This document shows, piece after piece, positions 22,844-33,711 of a DNA stretch of 64,000 bases. Position numbers and translations under genes: made by a program. The stretch covers positions 1,401,181 to 1,465,180 of the forward strand of contig MU839836.1 of NCBI GenBank assembly GCA_030411725.1, read 5' to 3'. How positions within the stretch are numbered: position 1 is the stretch's first letter; every line of letters starts with the position of its first letter. The DNA is from Echria macrotheca (taxonomy: Eukaryota; Ascomycota; Sordariomycetes; Sordariales; Schizotheciaceae). The notes under the pieces are model-generated. The model saw nothing but the letters and a program-made list of their open reading frames with translations, had not been told where the DNA came from and did no database searches.

Positions 22844-23668
22844 ATGGCTCCCGCAGTCCCACTATCCGAATTGGCTCCTGAGAGAGGCACCTACCGCCAA
22901 CCAGGACCCTCCGACGTCCGAGGTCCCTGTCCCATGTTGAACACATTGGCAAATCACGGATACATCCCTCGCGACGGTAGAAACGTCAGAGCCAGCGAGA
23001 TCACGGCAGCTCTCCACGACGTGGTTGGCGTCTCATCGACCGTCACTCTCCCCTTTACCCACCCCATCTTCTTCGAGCACAGAGAAGCCAAAGCCGCAGG
23101 CCAGGCGCCATCGCTCTGGAGCCGAGCCTGGAGCATTATCTGTCTCCCCTCGAAACTAATCTTCCGCTGGGGCATGCGCCGCCACGGCCAGTTTGACTCA
23201 GCAACCGGCAAGAAGTGTCTAGACCTCGACCAGCTCGGTATTCCCAACGCCATCGAGCACGATATCTCTCTCACGCGCCTCGATGCAAAGCAGGGTGATA
23301 ATATGACACCTCAGCCCGGCCTGATCAGGGATCTACTCGCTTCATCGTCTGACGGGGGCAAGACGCTCTCGGCGGCTGATCTCGCAGGTGTAAGGCTGCG
23401 GCGGATCGCCGCGCAGAGGGAGGCGAATCCGGATGCGGTGTATGGACGGATGCAGCATAGCTTTGCTTGCATGGAGATTGCTCTTTTCCTTGGTGTCTTC
23501 GGCGATGGGAAGAAGGTGAAGTGTGATTATGCCCGGGCGTTCTTCCAGGAGGAGAGGTTGCCGTTTGAGGAAGGATGGTCTAGACGGCCGTGGTGGAGGA
23601 GACTTGGCTGGCTGGAGCTAGGGTGGACGGCGGCAAGGGTGAGGAGACTCGTTGGAATCAAGGTGTGA
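22844..23668 (+). CDS. Heme-thiolate peroxidase of the chloroperoxidase / short peroxygenase family
   Basis: Intronless, 274 aa. The proximal Cys-loop is PCP (28-30, Cys29 as heme thiolate ligand), directly followed by MLNTLANHGYIPRDGR, the family signature. The EHD motif is at 138-140 (AIEHDISLTR), and Glu211 in FACMEIALFLGVFGDG fits the acid-base glutamate. The PCP/EHD/E pattern is that of chloroperoxidase-type and short unspecific peroxygenases, which use H2O2 for halogenation or oxygen insertion. No N-terminal signal peptide is evident, so this copy may be intracellular or the N-terminus may be mis-modelled. Two Trp-rich basic segments near the C-terminus (SRRPWWRRLGW) are unusual for a secreted enzyme. 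It is the last intact gene before the AT-rich tract. Confidence 0.88.
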   Translation: MAPAVPLSELAPERGTYRQPGPSDVRGPCPMLNTLANHGYIPRDGRNVRASEITAALHDVVGVSSTVTLPFTHPIFFEHREAKAAGQAPSLWSRAWSIICLPSKLIFRWGMRRHGQFDSATGKKCLDLDQLGIPNAIEHDISLTRLDAKQGDNMTPQPGLIRDLLASSSDGGKTLSAADLAGVRLRRIAAQREANPDAVYGRMQHSFACMEIALFLGVFGDGKKVKCDYARAFFQEERLPFEEGWSRRPWWRRLGWLELGWTAARVRRLVGIKV

Positions 23669-24394
23669 TAAAGCTCGCGGGTTGGAGGCTCGGTGGTTCT
23701 GGGTGGCAGAAGTATCACTAGGAGGGCTTCTGGATAACCTTCACTGAAGCTTTACTCTGTCTACATCACATACGCTGAGAAGGTTTGTTGGCTTCAAGTT
23801 TTGGGAAGCAATATTTATGCTAAAGCCCATGGGGTAAGGTTATAAACACCAGGATTTACTTTTGGGAATTGACAGGTGAGGCATCTACGGTTTTATGAAT
23901 CAACGGTCCTGCCTGCAGTTAGCTTAACTGTAATAATCGGGCCCTTATAAGTTTAGTAATTCGCCTTAATATTTTCGTAATTAGCACTATAGCTTTTTAT
24001 TCACTAGCCCTGTAATTTTCATAACTAGCTTTCTATTCCGGTATCAGGTGGATTTGAATTATTGCTAAGCCCTGGAAAGTAGGGGTTTTAAGGTCCCGTT
24101 TAATACAAAAGCCCTTTCAATATCTAGACAGTCTCGTGATCCATCTCATGCTCTTTCGAAATATACTCCAGTTCACTTTCTGCGTCCGCCCAGATCGCGG
24201 CTTCGACAAGAGCTTTTCTGTCCTGGTACCTTAAGATACACCTCCTCCAGATCGGTTCTGTATCGTCTGTTAGGATGCCGAGCTCCAGGGCTTCTTGTAA
24301 CATCTCATCCCAGTCACTGGGCATGAAGGATCCAGACGGAACCGGAGCTGCTAAGTTATCCGGCGGTGGGCATCTCCAAATACAGGGTTAGGAC
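23669..24394. other. Transition from gene-rich to AT-rich DNA
   Basis: From about 23.9 kb TA-rich words rise sharply and CA/TG words thin out, the usual RIP look. The only notable content is the small open frame at 24124-24324. Confidence 0.6.
24124..24324 (-). pseudogene. Unrecognised 66-aa open frame, likely a gene remnant
   Basis: The frame MPSDWDEMLQEALELGIL... ends in HEMDHETV. It is acidic, helical-looking and keeps normal coding composition inside an otherwise AT-rich border. The frame is open upstream to about 24379, immediately next to the hAT end at 24395, so a longer gene may have been cut there. I do not recognise the family. It could be the last exon of a lost gene or a chance frame. 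Confidence 0.3.
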
Positions 24395-24540
24395 CAGGGT
24401 TGGTAAATTAGTCAGTAGTCATTAGTTAGCAGTTACTAACTACAGTAGTCAAGTAGTTAGAATCACGTCATTGACTAAACTGCAGTAGTTAATAGTCCGC
24501 GCTGTGACTACTACAGTAGTCAGTAGGGTTAAACGAGTAA
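24395..24540. mobile_element. hAT-type element end (CAGGGTTGG terminus)
   Basis: Begins CAGGGTTGGTAAATTAGTC and continues with TAGTC/GACTA subterminal repeats, as in the complete copies at 42675-44196 and 46210-47630. No matching right end is close by. It may belong with the transposase relic at 25329-25830. Confidence 0.7.
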
Positions 24541-25328
24541 AATAAAGGTATTCCTTCTTGATTTAAATCTTTATTTAGTATATAAATAAAACAATATTAC
24601 CCATTTTAGTCTTCTTCCTCATTAAACCAATGCAGTAATTCTTTTTTTACCTACCAATCATCAATCTCCTGGGTAAAAAAATCAATTTCTTTTGGAATTC
24701 CGGTTATTAACTTCATCGATTTAATAAGGTCGGTATTTCTCTTAAAATATTATATTCTATGATTTTAAACGTATAATTAGGTTGTGGGTTATGTATATAG
24801 GTAACTTTCATTTTAAACCTAATAGTAATAATCATAGTAATAGCTATAATATTAAATATAATTATATATATTAGTGTATAAAGCTTAAAAGCTTGGAAAT
24901 ATAAAGTGAATTTTAAAAGTAAAATAAGCAATATTTAATAAAAACGGATATTACTTATTCAAATATTTTTAAATAATAAAGTATTACTAAAACTTAAGTA
25001 GTATTTAATAATATTATAATATTAAAACTTAAATAATATTGAATATTATTATTTTATTTAAACCTAAATCGTATTAAATAGTATTATATTATTAAAACCT
25101 AAATAGTATTAAATTATATTTTATTATTAAAACCTAAATAGTATTAAATTATATTTTATTATATTAAAATTTTATACTTTATTTCAATATAAATTTCAGG
25201 ATAACTTTTACTTTTATCTAAGTTACTTCAATTTCTTTTAATATTAAGCAATAAAATATATCTATATATTAACTATCTAATATTACGATTTTTTAATATA
25301 CTTCCTTTTTACTCTTTTATTTGCGTTT
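24541..25328. other. AT-rich RIP-type sequence, no gene
   Basis: Dominated by A/T, with short near-repeats such as AAACCTAAATAGTATTAAA around 25020-25150 (several imperfect copies). Nothing codes. Confidence 0.6.
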
Positions 25329-25830
25329 ATATTTAAAAAATTAAAAAAAAGAATAATCAAAAATAACAATAAAATACCTCATAAACTTAACGAATCAGAT
25401 ACTAGTTTATCTACTAGAAATAGGGAATTATCTATTTCTAGTAGTAATAATACGGATTTTAGAAAAGATAAAGAAAACCAAGAAGATTACGATTTTAAGC
25501 CAACAATGATTTACATTGTTAAAAGTGGGTTATATATACGCACCTTACAGCCTATTAATCTATATGGGCTTCGGATGATAGAAGTAAGATGTGTAAAGTA
25601 AGTGGATTTTAATATAATAAATCACTTTAATAAATAAAGTAATATACTAATATATAAGCTATTAAAGTGTAAATATAAAACAATTGATAAAGTTAAACGC
25701 TGGAAAGCCTCAAATCTTATCAAGCATTTCCAAACAAAGCATAAAAATATACCTTGTACTGAAAAAAAAAAAGCAAAGGCAAAAACAGGATCAAAAGTAA
25801 GGTATTAATAACTATTAATTATTATATATA
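25329..25830 (+). pseudogene. hAT transposase N-terminal remnant with BED-like zinc finger
   Basis: Two exon-like open pieces. The first (about 25329-25600) ends in a segment resembling the start of the other transposase relics here (YIVKSGLYIRTLQPIN). After an apparent intron, the second (about 25668-25808) gives CKYKTIDKVKRW ... NLIKHFQTKHKNIP, with His-Phe-Gln-Thr-Lys-His placed like BED-finger ligands. No ATG start is evident and the catalytic part is missing. It differs clearly from the 41 kb and 61 kb relics, so it is a distinct family member. Confidence 0.6.
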
Positions 25831-25868
25831 TATTTACTTACTAATATATTTAAAATTGAGAAAGTCTA

Positions 25869-26363
25869 TTTCTACCGTACCCTTTGGCTATTTCTACCGT
25901 AGTACAAGCAAGTTTCCCCACCTTTCTTCACCACCTTCCTCAGCGCAAGCAACCACCAGCAATACAGTGCCTTTACCAGGCAAACAGATAGGCAAGCAAG
26001 CAAGCAAAATCGCTCTCAATTCTTCCATTTCTGCTATTTCTAACGATTGAAACCGGTTCCATAATTGAAGGATTGCCGGCGGAGGAGTATAATTGGCTTC
26101 TCTTCGCCGTTATCAACTTCAATTACGGTCACAAGCTCAACTACGCAACGCACGCGGCGCACGCTATTGCTTGGCCGTAGATAGGGTATAGTTGTAATGG
26201 CTTCAATTGCGTAGCAAATAGTCTGGAATGGCGATGGCGGTGGTGATGGTGGTGATGGTAATGGTAGTAGTGCGGCGGCAGAATTCTGGATGTACCTTTC
26301 CTTTGCAGGGTTGGGGTTATGTATGGCACTACGGTAGAAATAGCCCAAGGGGTACGGTAGAAA
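25869..26363. mobile_element. 495-bp terminal-inverted-repeat element, TA target site
   Basis: The left end TTTCTACCGTACCC and the right end (GGTACGGTAGAAA) are inverted copies over about 36 bp with few mismatches; the 13-bp word TATTTCTACCGTA occurs twice in each arm. TA dinucleotides flank both ends (25867-25868 and 26364-26365), as in Tc1/mariner-pogo (Fot-like) elements. The interior is GC-balanced and not RIP-mutated. It encodes no transposase; the two small open frames inside start within the inverted repeats and look accidental. A non-autonomous MITE-like copy. Confidence 0.8.
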
Positions 26364-26448
26364 TAAACCTTCTCTTAAAATTAGGAACTTTAACCCCTTT
26401 TAACTAAATGGATTTTAGTATAAATAAAAGGCAAAAAAGTACTATAGT

Positions 26449-26574
26449 TATAGTTGGCAAATTAGTTAGTAATTACTAGTTAGTAGTTACTAACTACAGC
26501 AGTTAGTAGTTAGGCCTGCGACTATACTATAGTAATTAGTAGTTAGGGTATTAACTAAACTATAATAATTAGTA
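26449..26574. mobile_element. hAT element, left part (interrupted copy)
   Basis: Starts with a decayed terminus (TATAGTTGGCAAATTAGTTAG) and TAGTC-type subterminal repeats. The same element resumes at 28981 with TAGTATTCTGACTAC, so the DNA between is a later insertion. TAGTA stands at both junctions (26570-26574 and 28981-28985). Confidence 0.65.
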
Positions 26575-26585
26575 AAGGGCTCACA

Positions 26586-26836
26586 TGTAATGGATTTCTA
26601 GGACTAAGGTGTAATAAGAGTGAAACTGCTGTTCTATTAACTAACTCTGTGAAAAAAAATTCTTTATATACATCTTTCTGTTAACTATATGCCAGACCCT
26701 TGCTACTGAAGTTGGTACGTAATCGGGGTCAGGAATAGCCGGGCGCGTTAAGGCCTGTAGTAGCCGGCTGTATCCCTTAAGCGCTGTTGTGCTGTCTATA
26801 GTGGTCGGTTCCGCACGGACTAATCAAAATGTCCGA
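26586..26836 (-). repeat. LTR copy (3' side of the minus-strand element)
   Basis: About 250 bp, strongly similar to 28525-28776, with scattered C-to-T and G-to-A differences between the two. Confidence 0.65.
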
Positions 26837-27129
26837 TATTTCCCCTAACTGATTGCTCCGTACCGCTCTGTAGCCTGTATTCTATCTGTAATCTGCCTGT
26901 AAGATAGTAGTTACTAGTTATGTATATTTAGTTAGTTAAAACTCCTTTTTATAGTAGCCGTTATTGTTGTTTTCCTATTGTTTTTAATATATAAAACGGT
27001 TTAAGTCGTAGAGGTTAGATATTATGAAGTCCGGCTCCTCCGGTATATACCTGCCGCGTGTGCGCGTGTAGTTGTTAATATTTTTGATTATATTTATATA
27101 AATTAAGCTGGAATTATTATTATTTTAAG

Positions 27130-27880
27130 CTTTTTTATTTAGCGTTGCCGTTAATTGAGTGGTTAATGCGGTAGGAGGATCTGTTGACTTATTGTTGGAA
27201 TCCGCGATGCTTTTACGGTATTTCCTCTTGTAGTGGTTGGCTTTGCTATATTTGAAGTAATTGCTCTTTTTTTTGGGGGGTTTTTTTCCGCTCTTTTTGT
27301 TACTGTTGTTGTTATTGTCGTCGTTGTAATCCTGGATATAGTACTTATTTATAAAGTCCTTTAATATAGTTTCGATTAGGTAGGCGTTGGAATTTTGATA
27401 AGCCGAGGTTTGTATAGTTAGAGCCTATATCTTTAGATGCTTTTCCACTGACTTAGTAAAGGAGTAGACGTATTAAAGCTGGGTTTGAGGAGTTTTTGTA
27501 AGTGTAAATTTATCGATTAGATTTTTGAATCGAAGGTAGTATCCGAAAGGATTCTTTCCGTTCCACTTTATAGTATATAGTTTTAATTAAAGATTTGCAA
27601 TATAGTTAGGGTTTTAGGAGGTATATAGATCTATTAGTACTTTTAAAGTTTTAAGCCCGCTAAAGAAGTTGTAATACGCTATAATAAAAGCGGATATAAC
27701 GCTAATTAGTTAAGCGGTGAAATACTAATTGCTAATAGGGTTAAGGGCTTTCCCTTCAATATAGCTAAAGGCGCATATAAAAATATTAATAAATTATATT
27801 TACGACCTTTAGTTCTTAACTCCTTTAAGATATGATTTTTTTAATATTTTAAACTTAATTTAAAGGATTATTTTTACGTT
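27130..27880 (-). pseudogene. Retrotransposon gag relic with eroded zinc knuckle
   Basis: Minus-strand reading gives gag-like blocks (KWNGKNPFGYYLRFKNLIDK; LIETILKDFINKYY), stop codons between them, and then a lysine-rich segment. At 27218-27259 the frame reads NYFKYSKANHYKRKYR, exactly a CX2CX4HX4C knuckle in which every Cys is Tyr, as G-to-A changes in TGC/TGT codons would give. No protease, reverse transcriptase or integrase fits into the 1.7 kb interior. Confidence 0.6.
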
Positions 27881-28524
27881 GTTGAGAGGGTTAATAATAG
27901 CTAGATTTATAATATTTATCTTTTTCTAATCGGAGTTAATAGCTTTAAGCTGTTTTTTTATATTAATTAGCTGCTTTTTTAATCTTGTAATTGTTACGTA
28001 AAGGTCTTTCGGCTATATAGTTAAGGGTTAAGAATTAATTATTAGAATAAAAGGAATTGGAACTTGTAGAATTAAATCCGGGGAAAAGGGGGTAAAAGGA
28101 ATCGGGGGTTTTTTTAAAGTAATTAAAGCTGTAGTTTTACCGGTACGTATACTTGCTTAGGGGTCGTATAACTTTAAGGAAGAGGAAAGAGTAGGGGATA
28201 AAAAAGGAGGAAGAAAATCTATAGTTGGATTGTATTTTTTAAGCGATTATTAATACTCTGGTTTATTTATTTCTGGAAGTAAAGAGGTTTGTAAGGTTTA
28301 TTTTACTTTTCCTAAAGATACTAAATCTTACAGGGCTTATAGTCTGTTAACTGCGTCCGCCTGGTTGCTGCTTTAGTGGAGGACTTTTTACTGGCCTGCT
28401 GGCTGTGTGAGATAGTCCGGAAGGATCCTGATGGCAGGATTGCACCTCTATAAGGTCGGAAAACGCTTTTAATCGCTTGGATTGGGGTTGTTGCGTAGTA
28501 GGATAGCGCTCCGGGCTTATAACC

Positions 28525-28776
28525 TGTTGGATTTTTAGGACTAGGGTGCAATGGGAGTGAAACTGCTGTCCTATTGGCTAATTCTGTGGAAAAGAATTCC
28601 TTATATATATCTTCCTGTTAACCATATGCCAGACCCTTGCTACCGAAGTCGGTATGTAATCGGGGTTAGGAATAGCCGGGCGCGTTAGGGCCTGTAGTGG
28701 CCGGCTGTATCCCTCAGGCGCTGTTGTGCTGTTTATAGTGGTCGGTTCCGCACGGACTGATCAGAATGTCCGATAG
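28525..28776 (-). repeat. LTR copy (5' side of the minus-strand element)
   Basis: Partner of 26586-26836. It is the less mutated of the two. A minus-strand frame (28321-28551) starts inside it and runs into the leader, but has no recognisable domain. Confidence 0.65.
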
Positions 28777-28778
28777 TA

Positions 28779-28980
28779 TGCACAGGTATGCAAAGCAAAA
28801 GCAAAAGCAACGCAAAGTAACAAAAACAGCGACTGGATTCTTCTGGACTGGATGAACTGCTGAAAAGAACTATTCTGGGTCGAGGTCCCAGATGGTGGGG
28901 TTTTATAACCCCACTCGACCCTGCTCTGCACGTGCCCTCTCTGGTGGGGCATGGCCCCACCAGGGCCATGTCCCCGCAGT
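28779..28980. repeat. GC-rich unmutated island, LTR-like
   Basis: About 200 bp bounded by TAGTA on both sides (28774-28778, 28981-28985). It holds a near-palindrome around GGGGTTTTATAACCCC and repeated CAAAAG words. A decayed relative on the opposite strand seems present near 55.68-55.83 kb (GCTTTTGCG and TTTTATAA words recur). Could be a solo LTR or part of the neighbouring LTR. Confidence 0.45.
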
Positions 28981-29193
28981 TAGTATTCTGACTACTTACT
29001 GACTACTGTAGTTTGACTACTACTTAAATATAATATTATATTGTCAATTGCAAAGTAATTGAAACTAATTTAAAAGCGTATTGATATTATAGATTTTATT
29101 ACTTATAGTAATACAAACAGGAAATAATTAAATATATTATTACGCTTTATGTAATATAAAATAATAATAGGAGTATAAGTAATTATCAAGGTT
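28981..29193. mobile_element. hAT element, continuation of the interrupted copy
   Basis: Continues the 26449 copy with ACTACTGTAGTTTGACTAC and the family interior, which matches the region after 42890. It is interrupted at 29193 by a short retroposon and continues after 29279 to about 29653. Confidence 0.6.
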
Positions 29194-29278
29194 TCATGTG
29201 TTATAACTACATAGAAGAGGGACTGCCTACCCCTTAGGGGTGGAAGCTTTCGGCTTCCTACGGTTTAAGACAAATAAT
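29194..29278 (+). mobile_element. Very short 5'-truncated non-LTR retroposon copy (85 bp)
   Basis: Contains only the shared 3' end: CCCCTTAGGGG, the GGAAGC...GGCTTCC hairpin, TACGGTTTAAGA and an AAATAATAA tail. It is flanked by a 13-bp duplication, AATTATCAAGGTT (29181-29193) and AATTATTAAGGTT (29279-29291), differing by one C-to-T. Strong truncation with an intact 3' end is the mark of target-primed reverse transcription. Confidence 0.8.
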
Positions 29279-29653
29279 AATTATTAAGGTTATTGGCTTT
29301 TACTACGAATGATTTGTATACGTTATAGGGTGAAAATTAAAATTTGCCAGCTTTCCGCTTCTAGGCAATTAGTTCTAAAAATATATGCGGTTTGTTCATA
29401 ATATTTAGCATTATACCTACAACTTAGTTTTATATTATTATATTAATTAGACTTTTAAAATAGAACTTAAAATCTATAAATATAAAAAGATTGTAATGCG
29501 AGTTAAATAGCGACAACGATTTTCCAAAAAAATCTATAAGGCTAATAAATCTTTTAACTTTAAACAAAATACAATTATATCTAATTAGTAATATTATGTT
29601 TTCCTCAATGTAAAAATATTTTTTGTTTTCGTCGGTTTACTAGGTAGAATTAT

Positions 29654-29854
29654 TGTTACGATTACGGAATCTAGAGCGTAGCTGCAGAAGATCCAGAAAA
29701 ATAGTAGAATTCCAAGCTAGAGAGAAAAGGAGAAGAAAAATCTACAAGGGATTTTCCTTCAATTTATTTAAGGTATATACGGTAGGGCGGGGTTGCGCTA
29801 CACCGCCTTCAGCAGAATCGGGTTACGTAAGTAGTTGAGGATTACGCTGTAATA
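29654..29854 (+). repeat. LTR copy, RIP-mutated (relative of 40544-40747)
   Basis: About 200 bp from TGTTACGATTACG to GCTGTAATA. It shares CTGCAGAAGATCCAG, ATAGTAGAATTCCAAGCT and GGCGGGGTTGCGC words with the cleaner copy at 40544. No 5-bp flanking duplication is seen, so it may be one LTR of a longer element running into the assembly gap. Confidence 0.65.
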
Positions 29855-29859
29855 TTACC

Positions 29860-30028
29860 CCGGGGGGGCGGGGGGGGGGCGGGGGGGGGGGGGGCGGGGG
29901 GGGGGGGGGGGGGGGGGGGGGGGGCGGGGGCGGGGGGGGGGGCCNNNNNNNNNNATTTTGGGGTTTATTTTTTTTTTTTTTTTTTTCGTTTATTTTTACC
30001 CCCGCCCCCCCCCCCCCCCCCCCCCCCG
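29860..30028. other. Assembly gap (10 N) with poly-G and poly-C edges
   Basis: Ten N at 29945-29954, preceded by about 80 bases almost all G and followed by T-rich and then C-run sequence. This looks like low-quality read ends joined by a scaffolder, not biology. Confidence 0.85.
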
Positions 30029-30905
30029 CCTTCCAAAAAGCTCGTCTTAAGCAATTAAAATTAAAAAAGAAAGGAAAATAGTTAAAAATAGCTAAACTAA
30101 ATCAAAATCCATCCCTTTAAACGTAAAAAAAAAACCCTTATATACGCAAATTAGATTATAAACCTACTTTTTACAACCTAACGTACTTGCTTTCCCAGGT
30201 AAAGGAGGGATGCTGTTTATTTAGGGTCAGTGATATATTATAACTTTTAGCCCCTAACCTACATATTACTAATACAGCTAGATATTGTAATTTGCTGGCA
30301 ATTTATATTAACCTAATTATAGCTTATTAAGCCCTTAAACCTTTTTGTTCTCCGTAAACTATAGTATTATACTATAGCTGATAGGTTATTATTTAAGTAA
30401 TCCGGTATAAACTAGTTTTCCTTAGCCGCCTTTTTCCATATATATAATCGTTTCAAAGGTTTAATATATTTCAAATACTTAATATAATATTTCTTAAGTT
30501 ATAGGGGCATATTTTTTAAGTTTAACGCGTAATATTATTTAAAATCTAAATCTTATTCCTTTTACTAAATTATATATTAGAGTTTACCGTAATAAATTTA
30601 TAAGAAAAGGATTTAATTAACCTTCTATTTTTCTCTATTATAAATCAGCCGGTTACCGGGGCTAGGATTTTCTTAGCCTAGTACTAGGTTATTTACGTAC
30701 GTTTATAGCTAGTTAATAGGAAATACGCGCGTTCCCTACTATAATTTTGGTATATTTAGTAAATAAAAGTACCCCTTTATTTTTAAAATATAATAATACT
30801 ATTATATAAGTAAATAGTTTAATTTATTTACTTATTATATCTATTATTTTTATACGCGGAAAATGGTGGCTTAAATTAACTTTACGTAATTTCAAATGGT
30901 TTTAG
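30029..30905. other. AT-rich RIP-type sequence, no gene
   Basis: No terminal repeat, LTR or reading frame that I can support. Probably decayed transposon interior. Confidence 0.55.
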
Positions 30906-32084
30906 CAGGGTTGGCAATTAGTCAGACTACTATAGTCAGTAGTTAGTGAGTAAAAATAATAAAAATAATTATTATTTTAAATAGTTACTATTAATTATTT
31001 CTTAATTAATAGTTAGTAGTAATATATAAGTAATAACTATTATAAATAGAATTCAAGTGATAAGTACTAAATTACTTGTTTTAAAGTGTATAATTAATGG
31101 ATAAAAGTTAGTATGTTTAAAATACCTACCTTATAAGGCTTACAAACAGTAAAAATAATATTCATATTTGAATTTCCCTTCTAATTATAAAAGAAAGTAA
31201 AATGTTTTAATATCAGCTAATAGTAGTATTTGTAACTTACGTAAAGTATTTTTAATTGTACGTTATCACACTTGGTGGATTTTGAAAAGGGTATTTAAAA
31301 TCAATATGTCCACTTTAACCTAATTGCAACTTTTTATACACTTCGATTTCCAATCATCTCTCAAAATTCTGATTTTCAGTAAAGCTTAGAATAAGTTGTA
31401 TGCACCTTATATAAAATATATTGCAAATATGATGTAAAAAGACATCCGTCAATTACTACACTAACGGGTATGAAGAGTAAGGGATAATAAAATCCGTGAT
31501 TTTAATTAGTAAACCTGCTAAAAGTAAACGTATTTTCACGTTATATATAATGTCACAATACGAATTATATATAACTGCTTTTTATTTAATGCGAATACGC
31601 TTACTCGCCCTTTAAATTTTTATTGGAAATTGAGATCGCGATTTAACTCCAATTGCAACTTTTGGTATTCATAGACTTTAAATTCTATTTTAAAAAGCCA
31701 GCTTACGTAATATTATAATCCTAGCTTGTAGGTAGGATATATGGTATTATAAGTATGCCGTATAGGTTTTTAGGATTAATCTTTTATTAGGTTAAGGCTG
31801 GTAAAGTTTAATTTAACATTATAGTATATATAAATTATCATAAATACTATTAAATACGATAGTTATAATAATTATATTAATTTATATATGCTTTTATTAT
31901 TAGTAGATTTATATTTGTATTGCTATAAGTATTTAAATCTGTAACATCACTAGGCTTTTAATCATTTCATAATTAAAAAAATATATATTATATTTGACTA
32001 GTAGTTGAACTATAGTAGTTAATAGTCAGACTACTGACTACTGACTACTGTAGTCAGTGACTACTGACTAGTTTGCCAACCCTG
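30906..32084 (-). mobile_element. Complete non-autonomous hAT element, inverted orientation
   Basis: Starts CAGGGTTGGCAATTAGTCAG and ends GTTTGCCAACCCTG, 1179 bp. Flanks GGTTTTAG (30898-30905) and AGTTTTAG (32085-32092) match 7 of 8, a target duplication with one G-to-A. TAGTC repeats lie at both ends. The interior is the same non-coding sequence as the other copies, reverse complemented. Confidence 0.8.
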
Positions 32085-32768
32085 AGTTTTAGTAAATTAT
32101 TACGCTTTCTTATAGTTCAAGCGCTTATTACAATTTATTTTTCGGAGCTTTACTTTTAAATTTTTTTTAGTAATAAAGTATTAATATAAAAAACCCTATT
32201 GGGACTTCGTATAACTAAAGATCTATATTATTTTACAGTAGTAATATTTATATTACGTTTATTATAAATATTACGTAAGATTAATTATTTTAATAGTAAT
32301 TAATAAATAGTTATAACCTTTAATTAAGATATTCATTCATAATTTTGGTTTGTTTAGTCATTTATTTATAGCTAAACGATATTAATATCAATAAATCCTT
32401 AAAATCTCTAATGTTTTATTGGTAAAGTTTACGATAAATTACGAATTTTAGTTACTTATAGTTTTTTCTAGTAACTTAAATATTTAGTATAGGCCTTTAT
32501 GATGTAATTATACTACCTATAACGTAGTTATTATTCCTTTATATAAATATAGTTACGTAATTTTGCTTAATGTGTTTATTATTACTAATGTATCATTATA
32601 TTTATATTAATTAATTGGGAATTTTTCAAAGTTAATTACGAGGGTTTGCCATTTTTATTCGGTAGTAGTAATAGGTTGAACTTTCCAAGGGTTTTATTTT
32701 ATAGGATTTTCGTAGAAGTATAATTATAATTTACTATATATTAGTTAATAAACCTGTATATTTAAAGC
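32085..32768. other. AT-rich RIP-type sequence, no gene
   Basis: Nothing codes and no element ends were found. Confidence 0.55.
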
Positions 32769-33711
32769 CAGGGTTGGGATTTAGTCTAAACTAGTAGTCA
32801 GTAAGTAGTCCAAACTACTAGTCCAGGTAGTCTAGTTACTACCCGAACTATTAATCCAGTAGTCTAGTTACCCCCTGGACTAGTAGTCTGACTACTTGAC
32901 TACTGGTAGTCACTAGTCCGGACTAATAGTCCACCCCTTAATATAGTATTTTTAATTTTAATTACTATACTAGGCTTATTAATTAGTTATTTTAAATGTT
33001 ATTACTAATATAGGCTATATATTATATTAATATTCGCTAATAAGATTAATACGATACTTGTAATAGACCTTATTATTACTACTTTTTACCGCTTTTCCTG
33101 TATTTATAAGCAAATTTGCCACTTTATACTTGTTTGTCATTTCTATATTATAAATACAAAATGTCTTAAAATTCAAATATCACGAATTTGGCTTAGTAAA
33201 AAATATCTTCAAAGTGCCTTACTACTTTAGTATATAGTTATGTCCTAGTTAGTATTTTTTACTTTTCATTATTATAGCTATTGGACTTAGTAGAATTGAT
33301 TAAAATACGAAGTTCCTATTTCGAGCTAATTATAAGTTTTTATATAACTGGATTTTAAATTAGCTATTAAAAATTTAGTTTATATAATTAACTTAAGGTA
33401 GCCTTTAGATACTATATATAGTAGTATACTTTACCTTTTAACCCTAAAATCCATTTAAAAATAGTATGGAAATAGGGCGAAAAATATTCTTTTATCGCAA
33501 AAAACTCTAAAATGCTTATTGTTACAAGATTGGGTTATAAAAAAATTAATGCAAAATTAGGTATTATTATATTTTACTATTACTTACTAAGTAGTAACTT
33601 CCATTTTTCAATATTATTAACCCTTGATTTAATAAAAGTAGTTAAAAATCGAAGTTGTTATTCTAACCCAATTGTAACTTTTTATACAAGTTAATTTCTA
33701 ATTAGTAATTA

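Larger units (their letters stand above)
26575..28980 (-). mobile_element. Insertion complex in hAT copy: gag-only LTR element plus GC island
   Basis: Contains two direct repeats of about 250 bp (26586-26836 and 28525-28776) sharing TGCCAGACCCTTGCTAC-like, AATAGCCGGGCGCGTTA and GGTCGGTTCCGCACGGACT words, read as LTRs. Read on the minus strand they end in ACA. The 1.7 kb between encodes only gag-like sequence on the minus strand. A further 202-bp GC-rich piece (28779-28980) follows. Outer TAGTA repeats suggest one composite insertion, but the LTR borders themselves lack a clear duplication, so exact limits are uncertain. Confidence 0.6.

Noticed and set aside
26040..26348. 102-aa minus-strand frame inside the TA-flanked element
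   Set aside because: Starts inside the terminal inverted repeat; Pro/Ser low-complexity stretch; not a transposase.
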